From assembly GCF_025971925.1 (NCBI RefSeq), contig NZ_JAPDHV010000001.1, forward strand, positions 620,001 through 684,000: 64,000 nucleotides of DNA. Direction: 5' to 3'. The position numbers and the translations under genes are program-made. The notes under the pieces are model-generated. The model was given only the letters and a program-made list of their open reading frames with translations. It was not told the DNA's origin and searched no databases. The DNA comes from Chryseobacterium oryctis. GTDB taxonomy: Bacteria; Bacteroidota; Bacteroidia; Flavobacteriales; Weeksellaceae. Positions within the stretch are counted from its first letter, which is position 1. Each line of letters starts with the position of its first letter. Positions 26,779 to 37,127 of this stretch are shown one piece after another.

Positions 26779-29745
26779 TTATTTCTTAATAAACTTAAAG
26801 TTTTCAGAAATATTATTATCTTTTATTGAGATAATATAATTACCTCTTAACAGCTCTGCAACATTTACTTTATTATTTTCTATAACACCTTTCTTCACAA
26901 TCTGCCCTACAGTATTATGAATTTCATACGTTGCTTTATTTGAAACTTTAGTAACATTTAAAACATCTGTTACCGGATTTGGATAAATACCAAAGTTGTC
27001 TTTTTTAGTATTTTCATTAGTAGCTAAAACAGCTGGAGAAATCACAACATTATAATCTTCTACCTCCCCATATTGGAAGTTTAAGCCACACATGTAATCT
27101 GAAGGTAAGTATAAACCTGCATTTGTACTTCCTGCATAAAACACAACCACTCTCATTCTTAACGGAGTTCCCTCAACCGCATTACTCGGGATAACAACTG
27201 AACCTGTAATAGGAGCACTAGGAATACCTACAGGATAGTTTAAAACAACTTCACTATCATCAAACATACCATCTTTATTAAAGTCTATATATGCGGCTAC
27301 CGCATCATAGTCTGGATTAGCAATGCTAACAGAAATTGGGTAAGTTGTTCCTTTAGTTAAATTAATCTGGAGACCAGTAGATGTAGTAAAGTTAGAGTAA
27401 GGAGTTCCACCAGAACTGTTATTTACATTTGCCAATGTAACATTTGAAATATATTCATAGCTTGCATCTATTGTATATGCTGCACAATAGCTTACTGCCG
27501 GTGTTGTAAAATTAGTCGATGCTGAATACGTTCCTACACTAGTACCACATACTAAAGCAACTTGCACCTCATATGGTGTACCATCAGATAAATTATTTAA
27601 ATTGACCGATGGTACATTTGTATCAATCTCAGTCCATACACTCGCTGCTACTTTTTTATATCGAACTTTATAAGTAGCTCCTGTATAAGACATCCAAGAA
27701 ACACTTGCAGAGAAATTTGAAATATTACTTACCACAATATTTGTAGGCGCAGCACTACTACAAGGAGCAATAGGCGCTACAGTTACACTCCCCACTGCAT
27801 AAAAAATATTTCCTATTGAAGAAATTCTTACTTTAATAACCTGACCATTTAAAGAAGAAGGGAAAGTAAAATCTTCAGAACCATCATTAGGGGTAGAAGC
27901 CGCTAATACATTCCAAGTCGCTCCCTCGTCAGTAGTATAATCAATTTTAACATTTGTAACATTATAAGGTGCTACATTTGTATTTGCTACAATCCATTGA
28001 ATTGGAGAGGGTGTGTTTACATTGACATATTGGTTAGCTAATCTAAACGGTCCATTATCACCAACTATAACTGTCTGTATTTTGTAATTAGACTGCTGTT
28101 CATAAATATTTGGATTATTGTCTCTCACGGTTACTGCAAAATTTGTAGTTCTTGGTCTTGTACTTACTGCTTCCCAATTATTGTTTGCATTATTTAGAAC
28201 ACCATTCATTACAGATGTGAAACGAGGAAAATACCTTGTTGGATTTGTTGAAGGCACCATTGATCTAAATGATGCACCTGAAGTAGTATTACCTAAATTA
28301 TTTTTATTGATAGTTACTTTTGCATTATCCACTTCTTCCCAAGCATAAGTAATAGGATCATTCTCAGGATCTGTAGCTGAGGCAGTTAATACGAACGCAG
28401 TTCCTTTAGGTATATTATATGTTGGCAAATCCGAAATAACAGGAGGGTTATTTACAATAGGTATTTCAACATCACAAGTTTTTAATCCTAAATTCTCTTG
28501 AACTTGGTCAATACTTGCAATATGAAAATACGCATTTGAGTGAGGCTGAACATCATTATTTGCACCTGTAATACCGGCATATCCCATAATGGTAGAACCG
28601 GAACCAGGTTCCATATTAACACCCGAACCCTCTAATTTATGAGAGAATGTATGATTTGCTCCCAATTGATGTCCCATTTCATGTGCCACATAATCAATAT
28701 CAAAATTATCCCCCTCAGGAATACCATCGCCTGGTGAAGTATATCCAGAACCTTTTGCTGTATCTGTTGCAGAAGCAGGGTTTATACAAACACATCCAAT
28801 ACACCCCGCATTTCCACCTCCTCCCGAAGCTCCAAATAAATGACCAATATCATAATTAGTATTTTGAACATTTGCTGTTAGTGTTTGCTGTAATTCTACA
28901 TTCCAGTTATCCATATTAACAGCATCAGAATATGGATCTGTTGCAGCATTAGTATAAATTACATTCTGGAAATCCTGTACATTTAAATGTAATGCAAAGT
29001 CTTTTTCAAAAACCCCGTTTACTCTCGACATTGTAGCATTAATTGCACTAAGAGCACCTGCTATAGTTCCTCCATGATATTGAGTATATTCACCAGTAAC
29101 TGATATTACCAATCGCATTGTTCTATACTTCTTATCTGAAGATTTAGAATATACATTTGGCTGATTTGTAAAAGATTTTCCATTTTTTAATAATCTTTCA
29201 ATATCTTTTACAGCAGAAGGACTCTCAATTGTACTACATACAAAGCTTTTATTACCTGTATTTACAGTTTTAAGATGAACACCATAAATACTTCTATCAC
29301 TAGCCTGCGGATCAATAAATTCATATACTCCATCTTTAATAACCATTGAATTAAAGCCTTTTGGAGATAGTGAGAATCTCACAGTCTTAGTAGGATCGTC
29401 GATCCCTGCTCCAATATAGGAACCTAGTTGATATTGTTCTGCCAGAGATTTTACAACTACCGGAAAACTATATACATTAAATTTTTCAATCTTTCCATCT
29501 ATAGTTGGAATAGAAATAACAACCGGTTTTGAATTTGCTCCCATTTCTTGGGCATTTTTTAACTGAGACCTTAATAAATTTAAGTCCAATTTATAATACC
29601 CATTATCTCTCACACCAGAAAGTTGTGATGTAAGAGTAGTCCCTTTTTTGTTACTGTCTACTTTTTTAAAAGAGGTTTGCGTCCATTGTCCGAATACAGC
29701 CCCCCCTACTAAAGTACACATTAAAGTGGTAAGTAGTCTTCTCAT
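26779..29745 (-). CDS. Secreted reprolysin-like metalloprotease with T9SS sorting domain
   Basis: A 988-residue paralogue of the neighbouring giant protease. It has a signal peptide (cut near Gly19-Gln20), a propeptide with the same KPVVISIPTIDGKIEKF pattern and the zinc site HEMGHQLGANH (His355, Glu356, His359, His365). The PKD-like segment is followed by a single FN3 (about 660-750) and a single GEVED domain ending in GEVEDYNVVIS. A type A sorting domain (GIYPNPVTD) closes the protein. Similarity over the first 650 residues is very high by eye, which indicates a tandem gene duplication. The complete catalytic site suggests an active extracellular enzyme. Confidence 0.93.
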   Translation of the reverse strand: MRRLLTTLMCTLVGGAVFGQWTQTSFKKVDSNKKGTTLTSQLSGVRDNGYYKLDLNLLRSQLKNAQEMGANSKPVVISIPTIDGKIEKFNVYSFPVVVKSLAEQYQLGSYIGAGIDDPTKTVRFSLSPKGFNSMVIKDGVYEFIDPQASDRSIYGVHLKTVNTGNKSFVCSTIESPSAVKDIERLLKNGKSFTNQPNVYSKSSDKKYRTMRLVISVTGEYTQYHGGTIAGALSAINATMSRVNGVFEKDFALHLNVQDFQNVIYTNAATDPYSDAVNMDNWNVELQQTLTANVQNTNYDIGHLFGASGGGGNAGCIGCVCINPASATDTAKGSGYTSPGDGIPEGDNFDIDYVAHEMGHQLGANHTFSHKLEGSGVNMEPGSGSTIMGYAGITGANNDVQPHSNAYFHIASIDQVQENLGLKTCDVEIPIVNNPPVISDLPTYNIPKGTAFVLTASATDPENDPITYAWEEVDNAKVTINKNNLGNTTSGASFRSMVPSTNPTRYFPRFTSVMNGVLNNANNNWEAVSTRPRTTNFAVTVRDNNPNIYEQQSNYKIQTVIVGDNGPFRLANQYVNVNTPSPIQWIVANTNVAPYNVTNVKIDYTTDEGATWNVLAASTPNDGSEDFTFPSSLNGQVIKVRISSIGNIFYAVGSVTVAPIAPCSSAAPTNIVVSNISNFSASVSWMSYTGATYKVRYKKVAASVWTEIDTNVPSVNLNNLSDGTPYEVQVALVCGTSVGTYSASTNFTTPAVSYCAAYTIDASYEYISNVTLANVNNSSGGTPYSNFTTSTGLQINLTKGTTYPISVSIANPDYDAVAAYIDFNKDGMFDDSEVVLNYPVGIPSAPITGSVVIPSNAVEGTPLRMRVVVFYAGSTNAGLYLPSDYMCGLNFQYGEVEDYNVVISPAVLATNENTKKDNFGIYPNPVTDVLNVTKVSNKATYEIHNTVGQIVKKGVIENNKVNVAELLRGNYIISIKDNNISENFKFIKK

Positions 29746-29771
29746 AAATATAAACTAATTATAATTTCCAC

Positions 29772-29805
29772 CAAATATAATCATTTTAAATCATCTTTAT
29801 TACAA
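29772..29805 (-). promoter_or_regulatory. Promoter of the 988-residue protease gene
   Basis: On the minus strand TTG (29805-29803), 23 bases and TATATTTG (29779-29772), 26 bases before the ATG. Confidence 0.6.
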
Positions 29806-29924
29806 TAAACACAATAAACATAAATACTATAACAAAAAAAAACTCAATATTTTAAATAAATATCATTTCAAAGCAAAAAAAACAATTATAATATATATAA
29901 TTATCTAATGCAATAAATTAATTT

Positions 29925-30587
29925 TTAAAACTTATAAGCGATATTCCATGAAAAGCCCATATTAAATTTAGAAGAGCTTCTTCCAAATCCCGGAACAATC
30001 ATGGGCTGAATATCTTCTTGTTTTGTTGTAAAGAGAAGATATTTTGGCTGAAGATTTACATCAATAAAGAAATTAGATTCAAAAAGCTGCACTCTTCCTC
30101 CAATTACACCTTCTACCCAATAAGATGATTGTGAGGAAGAAGGAAAAGCTACTGATGAATTACTTCCTCCAAAGCCTCGAACAGGAACAGACATATATTC
30201 CTGATTATAAAAAGAACCTGCTATTTTTCCTCCTGCATAAAATCCGTTGAACTCATTCTCAGAATCTTTTGCAAGCATATAAAAAGCTCCTAATTTCAGA
30301 AAAGGACCATTTACTTTTGCATCATAGCCATTTTTCTGATAAACATTTTTCTCAAACCCGGCTTCAATGACACCATGAATATTTCCTTTAACTTTTGATG
30401 AAATAAATCCTTGGTACAACATTCTATCCGAAAAGAATGAAACTCCTAAATTAAGAACATCAACACCAACCATAAAATTGGGTTCATATTTCCATTTTTC
30501 TTTTTTGATTTCTTCTTTGTTTTCCTGAGCTAAACTCAACAAACTACAAAGACTGAAAAATAAGGTATAGATTAGTCTTGTCTTCAT
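29925..30587 (-). CDS. DUF6048 family outer-membrane-type protein
   Basis: A 220-residue protein with a signal peptide (cut after LLSLAQ near 21) and alternating hydrophobic strands ending in an aromatic residue (SWNIAYKF), as in outer-membrane beta barrels. The family assignment to DUF6048 is from memory of gene neighbourhoods, where it follows a DUF6452 gene and rlmD in Flavobacteriia; the function is unknown. Its first 44 bases lie inside the end of the preceding DUF6452 gene in another frame, so the two are almost certainly co-translated. Confidence 0.78.
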   Translation of the reverse strand: MKTRLIYTLFFSLCSLLSLAQENKEEIKKEKWKYEPNFMVGVDVLNLGVSFFSDRMLYQGFISSKVKGNIHGVIEAGFEKNVYQKNGYDAKVNGPFLKLGAFYMLAKDSENEFNGFYAGGKIAGSFYNQEYMSVPVRGFGGSNSSVAFPSSSQSSYWVEGVIGGRVQLFESNFFIDVNLQPKYLLFTTKQEDIQPMIVPGFGRSSSKFNMGFSWNIAYKF

Positions 30588-31026
30588 TCTCTATAAAGTT
30601 TTGTCCGTTCTCAACCGATAGAACAGGATTAGGAATTATTAATTCTGAATTTAAGTTTTCGTAAGTCTTTTTCACACCACAACCTGGCGAAACATAGATA
30701 GATTTAGTTGTGTAATTTACTTTAACATGAGATTCTTTACCGTCTTTTGTCAATCTAAAATAAACATCTGTGTAAGGAGAATCATCTACTCTTAAAGGAA
30801 TCAATCTTGAAGTTGAGCTTTTGCTTCCTCCAAGCTGTACTTTTCCGGAACCATAATCTACTGCTACATATATCGAATCTAAGGTAACTTCTTTATTATC
30901 TATATTTTTAAAAGAAACTTTCATTCTCGGTGTACCTTCCCCACTTTCACAGATATCATCATCTCCACCACAGGATGCAAGAAAACTTAAAAAGCCTATT
31001 AAAAAGAAAAATTTAAAATATTTCAT
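30544..31026 (-). CDS. DUF6452 family lipoprotein
   Basis: A 160-residue predicted lipoprotein: the signal ends at Cys19 (FLASCGG), followed by a conserved-looking core with CESGEGTPRMKVSF and an immunoglobulin-like strand pattern. It matches what I recall of DUF6452, found next to rlmD and DUF6048 in many Bacteroidetes; no function is established. It overlaps the next gene by 44 bases. A weak -7 box (TAAGTTTG, 31098-31091) lies just after rlmD ends, so it may have its own promoter or be read from rlmD. Confidence 0.78.
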   Translation of the reverse strand: MKYFKFFFLIGFLSFLASCGGDDDICESGEGTPRMKVSFKNIDNKEVTLDSIYVAVDYGSGKVQLGGSKSSTSRLIPLRVDDSPYTDVYFRLTKDGKESHVKVNYTTKSIYVSPGCGVKKTYENLNSELIIPNPVLSVENGQNFIENEDKTNLYLIFQSL

Positions 31027-31105
31027 TTACATATTTTTATTTTGTATTCAATCAGACTGAAACTAATCTTTCAATCTAAGATTTGGAGATCAAACTTAAT
31101 TAAAT

Positions 31106-32518
31106 TTATTTTTTAATTAATAATGCAATATTTTCCACATGGTGGGTTTGCGGAAACATATCTACCGGTAAGATTTTCACCAAAGTATAATGTTCTTTCA
31201 TCAAAGCCAAATCTCTTGCCTGAGTAGCAGAATTACAGCTTACATACACTACTTTTTCCGGAGAAAGTTTTAAAATTTGCTCCACGACTTTTTGATGCAT
31301 TCCGTCTCTTGGCGGGTCAGTAATCAAAACATCTGCTTTTGGATGATTTGCCAAAAATTCATCATTGAATATATCTTTCATATCTCCGCAATAGAACGTT
31401 GTATTGGTAAGTCCATTCAATTCGGCATGCTCAATTGCTGCATCTATTGCTTCCTGAACAGATTCAATACCTATTACTTGTTTTGCATTTCTTGCCACAT
31501 ATTGAGCGATTGTTCCTGTTCCTGTATACAAATCATAAACCACTTCATCACCTTTCAAATCAGCAAATTCTAGGGTTTTTCTATACAGTTCCAACGCTTG
31601 TTTATAATTGGTTTGAAAGAAAGATTTCGGTCCTATTTTAAACTTCAAGCCATCCATTTCTTCCATTAAAAAACCTTCCCCGAAATAAGTATTGATATCT
31701 AAGTCGTAGATTGAATCGTTTTGTTTCGGGTTGATAGCATACACCAAAGTCTTAATTTGAGGAAACTTACCTAATAAAAACTCAAAAAGCTCTTCTCTAT
31801 TTTCTTTTTCTTCTCTGTAAAGCTGGAAAAGTACCATCCATTCACCTTTAGAATTCTGTCTCATCATCAAGGTTCTTAGAAAGCCTTCATGATTTCTTAC
31901 ATCAAAAAATTCTAATCCCTTTTTAACAGCATATTCTTTTACGGCAAGTCTTATAGAATTAGAAGGTTCTTCTTGCAGAAAACATTCTTTAAGGTCAAGA
32001 ATTTTGCTCCACATTCCCGGAATATGAAATCCTAAAGCGTCTCTGCTTCCAAAATTCTCTTCAGAACTAATCTCATATTGAGTAAGCCATCTAGAATTTG
32101 AAAATGAAAACTCCATTTTATTTCTATAAAAATATTGTTCTTCAGAACCTAAAATCGGAACGGTTTCAAAATCATCAATCCCACCAATTCTTTTAATATT
32201 ATTATAAACTTCTTCCTGTTTGAAATCCAACTGCTTTTCATAGCTCATATTTTGCCATTTGCAACCTCCACAAACTCCAAAATGAACACATTTTGGATCT
32301 ACTCTGTAAGGAGATTTTTGAACAAGCTCTAAAACATCGGCTTCATAATATTTAGACTTAGACTTTTTCACTCTTGCATTAACAACATCACCAGGAATTG
32401 CACCAGAGACCAAGACAGTTTTCCCTTCTTCAGTTTTTCCGATTGCAACACCTTTAGCTCCCGCAGTTACTAATTTTATATTTTCAAGAATAATATTTTT
32501 ATTTTTCTTCTTTCTCAT
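31106..32518 (-). CDS. rlmD: 23S rRNA (uracil-1939-C5)-methyltransferase
   Basis: A 470-residue RNA methyltransferase of the RumA/TrmA family. An N-terminal TRAM domain (about 8-70) is followed by an iron-sulfur cysteine cluster (CVHFGVCGGCKW with a later Cys in LKECFLQ). The SAM-binding domain has YDLYTGTGTIAQYVA, the DPPRDGMH motif and the catalytic Cys in YVSCNSATQARDL. All key residues are present. In Bacteroidetes such proteins are annotated as RlmD, but paralogues with other uridine targets exist. Confidence 0.92.
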   Translation of the reverse strand: MRKKKNKNIILENIKLVTAGAKGVAIGKTEEGKTVLVSGAIPGDVVNARVKKSKSKYYEADVLELVQKSPYRVDPKCVHFGVCGGCKWQNMSYEKQLDFKQEEVYNNIKRIGGIDDFETVPILGSEEQYFYRNKMEFSFSNSRWLTQYEISSEENFGSRDALGFHIPGMWSKILDLKECFLQEEPSNSIRLAVKEYAVKKGLEFFDVRNHEGFLRTLMMRQNSKGEWMVLFQLYREEKENREELFEFLLGKFPQIKTLVYAINPKQNDSIYDLDINTYFGEGFLMEEMDGLKFKIGPKSFFQTNYKQALELYRKTLEFADLKGDEVVYDLYTGTGTIAQYVARNAKQVIGIESVQEAIDAAIEHAELNGLTNTTFYCGDMKDIFNDEFLANHPKADVLITDPPRDGMHQKVVEQILKLSPEKVVYVSCNSATQARDLALMKEHYTLVKILPVDMFPQTHHVENIALLIKK

Positions 32519-32567
32519 TAAGCAAATTCTATTTTTTCTATATGAATAACCTCCAGGTTACATTTTG

Positions 32568-32575
32568 CAAAAATA
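32568..32575 (-). promoter_or_regulatory. rlmD promoter -7 box
   Basis: TATTTTTG on the minus strand, 49 bases before the ATG. No good -33 box was seen. Confidence 0.45.
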
Positions 32576-32580
32576 CAATA

Positions 32581-32609
32581 AAAAAAACCTTATCCGAAGA
32601 TAAGGTTTT
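32581..32609 (-). terminator. Terminator of the TlpA-like lipoprotein gene
   Basis: An 11-bp stem (AAAACCTTATC with GATAAGGTTTT, four-base loop) is followed by T on the minus strand. Confidence 0.9.
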
Positions 32610-32628
32610 CTATATATGTTAAAGTTTA

Positions 32629-34170
32629 TTATTTCGTCTGAGCCGGTTGAGCTTTTGCTGGCTCTTGCGGAGCAGGCTGAACTGCCGGATCTGGACCGAA
32701 TCCTGCCTGCATTTGTACATTTGGATTTACTTTAGGCGCTGAAAGCCCTGTTTGTTTATCTAAAATCTCAACTAGCTCTTGTTCTCCTAAGTTTACATAA
32801 GATCTTGAAGCAATTTTACCATCCTTATCAACAATAATAAAGTTAGGAAGTTTGAATCCGTATACTGCATATTTTTTAGCAATATCAGAATTTAATCCGC
32901 CTTCTGCATAAACATTCGTTCCTGTGATTCCTTTTAATAAAGAATTGCTTGTTTTAACGAATTGATCTTTAGTATCATCAACATTTACAAAAACAAAGTT
33001 CATTTTAGATTTATAAAAATTCACAACTTCTTTTAATACAGGAACTGTAGCTTCACCAATATATGGATTCCAAGAAGCATAAAAAGCAATCATATAAGGT
33101 TTTCCTTTATTTTCAGAAAGTTTGTATGCTTTTCCATCTGCTTTAGTTAATGACGCATCTGGTGCAACTTCACCTATTTTCAAACCATTTACAGCTAATT
33201 GAATTTGGCTTAAATCTTTTTTAATCGTAGCATCTTTGATATCCTCGTCAATGATTTTTTTGATTTTATCAATCGTTTTAACAGGAGAACCTGGGTGAAT
33301 ATCAGACTGAGCCATTACAAATGCTAAAAGATAATCTTTAGTTATCTGAGAAACATCTTTTTTCCCTTTCAAATATTCGTTGAATAATTCTGAAGTAGTA
33401 ACATCTGTTTTTCCTTTACTTTTTGCTTCAGCATATTTTTGGAAATCAGGACTCATTTTTGATAAAAGAAACTGTCTATATACCGGGTGTTCTTTTAGCA
33501 ATGCGTCTTTATTCTCCTGAAGTTTATTTTCATAATCAGTAAAAACTTTAGCAACTTTGAAAGACGGATTACCAGACATCTGCTTCTTCATCATTTCGAA
33601 TTGAGACATTATTGAAAGTAAAGTCGCTTTAATATCATTTTGCTTCCATTTAATCACTTCATTATCAGGATTAAACTTTTTGGCATTTTCATCAATATTT
33701 TTATTAACATCAGCCTCAACTTTCTGAATACCTTTTATAAATGTAGCTTCATCTTTTGTCATCAGCTCATTCATATTCACTGTCTGAGCATAGTTGGCAA
33801 GATATTTCTGAGAAGCAGTAAAGAAATCATTATTTTTCTTAGCATCACCTGTAATTACATATTCCGTTGGGAATGTAGCTCCATTTCCAGAAATTTCCAG
33901 ATTTTGACCTGCTTTTAAATAAATTAAGTTGTTCTTGCCTCCATAAGAAATCATATACATTCCGCTTTTTGGCGCTTCAAAACTTCCAGAAAAAGTTCCG
34001 TCATTTTTAACACCAATATTAGCTAGCGGTAACGTAGCAACCCCCGAAGCTTCAATAAATTCGATTCTCTCTAATGGAGATCCGTTAGTAATTTTTCCTT
34101 TTACTTCTACTTTTTTAGAGCAAGACATCGCAAAAACCGCGATGATAAACAATAAAAGATATTTTTTCAT
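32629..34170 (-). CDS. TlpA-like thioredoxin-fold lipoprotein without active-site cysteines
   Basis: A 513-residue predicted lipoprotein (lipobox Cys17 in AMSC). The N-terminal part resembles the DUF4369 beta domain of Bacteroidetes TlpA proteins, the middle is a long helical region, and residues about 335-480 form a redoxin/TlpA fold (GEVAPDASL, PYMIAFYASW, FVNVDD, LPNFIIVDKDGKI). Where such proteins carry WCxxC, this one has Trp367 followed by NPYIGE, so both cysteines are lost and classical thiol exchange is unlikely. The tail is rich in Pro, Ala and Gln (about 490-513). Function is unknown; a binding or scaffold role is possible. Confidence 0.85.
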   Translation of the reverse strand: MKKYLLLFIIAVFAMSCSKKVEVKGKITNGSPLERIEFIEASGVATLPLANIGVKNDGTFSGSFEAPKSGMYMISYGGKNNLIYLKAGQNLEISGNGATFPTEYVITGDAKKNNDFFTASQKYLANYAQTVNMNELMTKDEATFIKGIQKVEADVNKNIDENAKKFNPDNEVIKWKQNDIKATLLSIMSQFEMMKKQMSGNPSFKVAKVFTDYENKLQENKDALLKEHPVYRQFLLSKMSPDFQKYAEAKSKGKTDVTTSELFNEYLKGKKDVSQITKDYLLAFVMAQSDIHPGSPVKTIDKIKKIIDEDIKDATIKKDLSQIQLAVNGLKIGEVAPDASLTKADGKAYKLSENKGKPYMIAFYASWNPYIGEATVPVLKEVVNFYKSKMNFVFVNVDDTKDQFVKTSNSLLKGITGTNVYAEGGLNSDIAKKYAVYGFKLPNFIIVDKDGKIASRSYVNLGEQELVEILDKQTGLSAPKVNPNVQMQAGFGPDPAVQPAPQEPAKAQPAQTK

Positions 34171-34189
34171 TTTGAATTTTATAATTAAA

Positions 34190-34222
34190 CAAAAATAAGT
34201 TTTTCAATATACTAAATACAAA
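34190..34222 (-). promoter_or_regulatory. Promoter of the TlpA-like lipoprotein gene
   Basis: On the minus strand TTTG (34222-34219), 21 bases and TATTTTTG (34197-34190), 19 bases before the ATG. Confidence 0.65.
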
Positions 34223-34251
34223 TAAATAGTACTTTTAAGAAAGATTTAACT

Positions 34252-34287
34252 AAAAAAAATCGCCATCCTAAGAGGAGACGATTTTTT
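34252..34287 (-). terminator. sdhCAB operon terminator
   Basis: An imperfect stem (AAAATCG...CCT with AGG...CGATTTT) is followed by eight T on the minus strand, directly after sdhB. Confidence 0.8.
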
Positions 34288-34306
34288 CTGATATATTAAA
34301 TCAATT

Positions 34307-35074
34307 TTATCCCTGATCAACAAAAGCTGACATATACTCTCTATTCATTCTGGCAATGTTTTCAAGAGAAATTCCTTTCGGGCATTCTACTTCGCAAGCA
34401 CCAGTATTTGAACAGTTTCCGAATCCCTCTTCATCCATTGCTTTTACCATGTTCAGAACTCTTCTCTTAGCTTCTACTCTACCCTGAGGTAAAAGAGCAA
34501 ATTGAGAAACTTTAGCTCCTACAAATAACATTGCAGAACCATTTTTACAAGTAGCTACACAAGCTCCACATCCGATACAAGCAGCAGCATCCATTGCTTT
34601 GTCTGCATCTTCTTTAGGAACCGGAATTGCATTCGCATCCAAAGTATTTCCTGAAGTGTTAACCGAAACGAAACCTCCTGCAGCCATTACTCTATCAAAT
34701 GCGCTTCTGTCTACCATTAAATCTTTAATAACCGGGAAAGCAGCACTTCTCCAAGGTTCAATAACGATAGTTTCACCGTCTTTGAACATTCTCATGTGAA
34801 GTTGACAAGTTGTAATACCTGTATCCGGACCATGTGCTCTACCATTGATGTAAAGAGAACACATACCACAAATACCCTCACGACAGTCGTGATCAAAAGC
34901 GATCGGCTCTTTTCCTTCGTTAATAAGATTTTCGTTAAGGATGTCTAACATTTCTAAGAATGAAGAATCTGTAGAAACATCCGATATTTTATAGGTCTCA
35001 AACTGACCTTTAGATTTATTATTTTTTTGTCTCCAAATTTTCAGCGTAAGATGTAAGCCTTTTTTTGCACTCAT
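34307..35074 (-). CDS. sdhB: Succinate dehydrogenase/fumarate reductase iron-sulfur subunit
   Basis: A 255-residue electron-transfer subunit. The 2Fe-2S ligands are in CREGICGMC with an earlier and a later Cys, and the ferredoxin-like part has [14 protein letters not shown] and CEVECPKGI for the 4Fe-4S and 3Fe-4S clusters. It is the last gene of sdhCAB, 24 bases after sdhA. Together the three proteins oxidise succinate and reduce menaquinone, or run in reverse. Confidence 0.96.
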   Translation of the reverse strand: MSAKKGLHLTLKIWRQKNNKSKGQFETYKISDVSTDSSFLEMLDILNENLINEGKEPIAFDHDCREGICGMCSLYINGRAHGPDTGITTCQLHMRMFKDGETIVIEPWRSAAFPVIKDLMVDRSAFDRVMAAGGFVSVNTSGNTLDANAIPVPKEDADKAMDAAACIGCGACVATCKNGSAMLFVGAKVSQFALLPQGRVEAKRRVLNMVKAMDEEGFGNCSNTGACEVECPKGISLENIARMNREYMSAFVDQG

Positions 35075-35098
35075 AATGTTATATTTATAGGTTGGAGA

Positions 35099-37111
35099 TT
35101 ATTTGTAACTTCTAGTTTTAACCTCGATGTTTTCATATATCAGCTCTTCTTTATGCAACACTTCCGCGTTGATATCACCTCCCTGATATTCCCAAGCTCC
35201 GACGTATTTGTAATTAACGTCATCTCTTTCCGCTTCTCCATCCGGAGTTGCATGATCCCAACGGAAATGCCCACCACAAGACTCTTCTCTATGTAATGCA
35301 TCGATAGCCATTAACTGCCCCAACTCTAAGAAGTCAGCAACTCTGAATGCTTTTTCAAGTTCAGTATTCATTCCATCATTATCTCCCGGAACTTTTACAT
35401 TCTTCCAGAAATCGTTTCTTACTTCTTCAATTTCCTTGATAGCTTCTTTTAGACCTTCAGGAGTTCTTCCCATACCTACTTTATTCCACATAATGTGTCC
35501 TAATTTTTTATGGAAATAATCAACTGAATGGGTTCCTTTATTATTTAAGAAGAAATCAATCTTATCTTTAATTCCTTTTTCAGCCTCATCAAACGCACCT
35601 GAATTTGTAGGAATTGCTCCTGTTCTAATATCTGCAGAAAGATAATCTGCAATTGTATAAGGAAGTACGAAATATCCATCTGCCAAACCTTGCATCAATG
35701 CTGAAGCTCCCAATCTGTTTGCTCCGTGGTCAGAGAAGTTAGCCTCCCCGATTACAAAACATCCCGGAATAGTAGATTGAAGGTTATAATCAACCCAAAC
35801 ACCTCCCATTGTGTAGTGAACTGCAGGATAAATCTTCATTGGAGTTTTATAAGGATCATCAGCGGTAATCTTTTCGTACATTACGAATAAGTTACCATAC
35901 TTCTCCTCTACCCATTTTTTACCTAAATCATAAATTTGCTGATCTGTAGGATTATGAATATGCTTTTCAATAGCAGCTTCTCTTCCTTTTTTCATAATCT
36001 CTGTAGAGAAATCTAGGTAAACTCCTTCTTTAGTATCATTATTTTCGATACCGAAACCAGCATCACATCTTTCCTTAGCTGCTCTAGAAGCAACGTCTCT
36101 TGGAACCAAGTTACCAAATGCAGGATATCTTCTCTCTAAATAATAATCTCTGTCTTCTTCTTTAATATTTTCAGGTCTTAATTTACCCTCTCTGATTGCA
36201 ACTGAATCTTCAATTTTCTTAGGGACCCAAATTCTTCCTGAGTTTCTAAGTGATTCAGACATTAAGGTAAGCTTAGATTGTTGAGTACCATGAACAGGAA
36301 TACAAGTCGGGTGAATCTGCACATAACAAGGGTTAGCGAAGTAAGCTCCTTTTTTATGGATTTTCCAAGCCGCAGAAACATTTGACCCCATTGCATTTGT
36401 AGATAGGAAATATACGTTTCCGTACCCCCCTGAAGCAATTACAACTGCGTGAGCAGAATGTCTTTCGATTTCACCTGTTACAAGATTTCTTGCGATAATA
36501 CCTCTTGCTTTTCCGTCAACGATTACAAGATCCATCATTTCATGACGGTTGTACATTTTGATTCTACCTTTACCAATTTGACGGCTCATTGCAGAATATG
36601 CACCTAATAATAATTGCTGACCAGTTTGTCCTTTTGCATAGAAAGTTCTTTTTACCTGAACTCCACCAAACGAACGGTTATCTAATTGACCTCCGTACTC
36701 ACGCCCGAAAGGAACACCTTGAGCAACACATTGGTCGATAATATTTGCAGAAACTTCAGCTAGTCTGTAAACGTTAGCTTCTCTTGCACGGTAATCCCCA
36801 CCTTTGATTGTATCATAGAACAATCTGTAGGTAGAGTCACCATCACCTTGATAATTTTTAGCAGCATTAATTCCTCCCTGAGCTGCAATAGAGTGAGCTC
36901 TTCTCGGAGAATCTTGATAGCAGAATGCTTTTACATTATATCCTTGTTCTGCTAAAGTTGCTGCAGCGGAACCTCCTGCCAAACCTGTACCTACAACAAT
37001 AATATCAATCTTATCTCTGTTGTTTGGTGCAACAAGGTTCATATGATCTTTATGATTTTTCCATTTATCCTTAAGAGGACCTGCTGGAATTTTAGAATCT
37101 AATTTACTCAT
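35099..37111 (-). CDS. sdhA: Succinate dehydrogenase/fumarate reductase flavoprotein subunit
   Basis: A 670-residue catalytic subunit. The FAD-binding [17 protein letters not shown] is near residue 41, the covalent-flavin region with [16 protein letters not shown] follows, and the substrate pocket shows HPTCIPVHG and [11 protein letters not shown]. Length fits the long type-B (Wolinella/Bacteroides-like) enzymes. It lies 16 bases after sdhC. Confidence 0.96.
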   Translation of the reverse strand: MSKLDSKIPAGPLKDKWKNHKDHMNLVAPNNRDKIDIIVVGTGLAGGSAAATLAEQGYNVKAFCYQDSPRRAHSIAAQGGINAAKNYQGDGDSTYRLFYDTIKGGDYRAREANVYRLAEVSANIIDQCVAQGVPFGREYGGQLDNRSFGGVQVKRTFYAKGQTGQQLLLGAYSAMSRQIGKGRIKMYNRHEMMDLVIVDGKARGIIARNLVTGEIERHSAHAVVIASGGYGNVYFLSTNAMGSNVSAAWKIHKKGAYFANPCYVQIHPTCIPVHGTQQSKLTLMSESLRNSGRIWVPKKIEDSVAIREGKLRPENIKEEDRDYYLERRYPAFGNLVPRDVASRAAKERCDAGFGIENNDTKEGVYLDFSTEIMKKGREAAIEKHIHNPTDQQIYDLGKKWVEEKYGNLFVMYEKITADDPYKTPMKIYPAVHYTMGGVWVDYNLQSTIPGCFVIGEANFSDHGANRLGASALMQGLADGYFVLPYTIADYLSADIRTGAIPTNSGAFDEAEKGIKDKIDFFLNNKGTHSVDYFHKKLGHIMWNKVGMGRTPEGLKEAIKEIEEVRNDFWKNVKVPGDNDGMNTELEKAFRVADFLELGQLMAIDALHREESCGGHFRWDHATPDGEAERDDVNYKYVGAWEYQGGDINAEVLHKEELIYENIEVKTRSYK

Positions 37112-37127
37112 AATTAGTATATTGATA

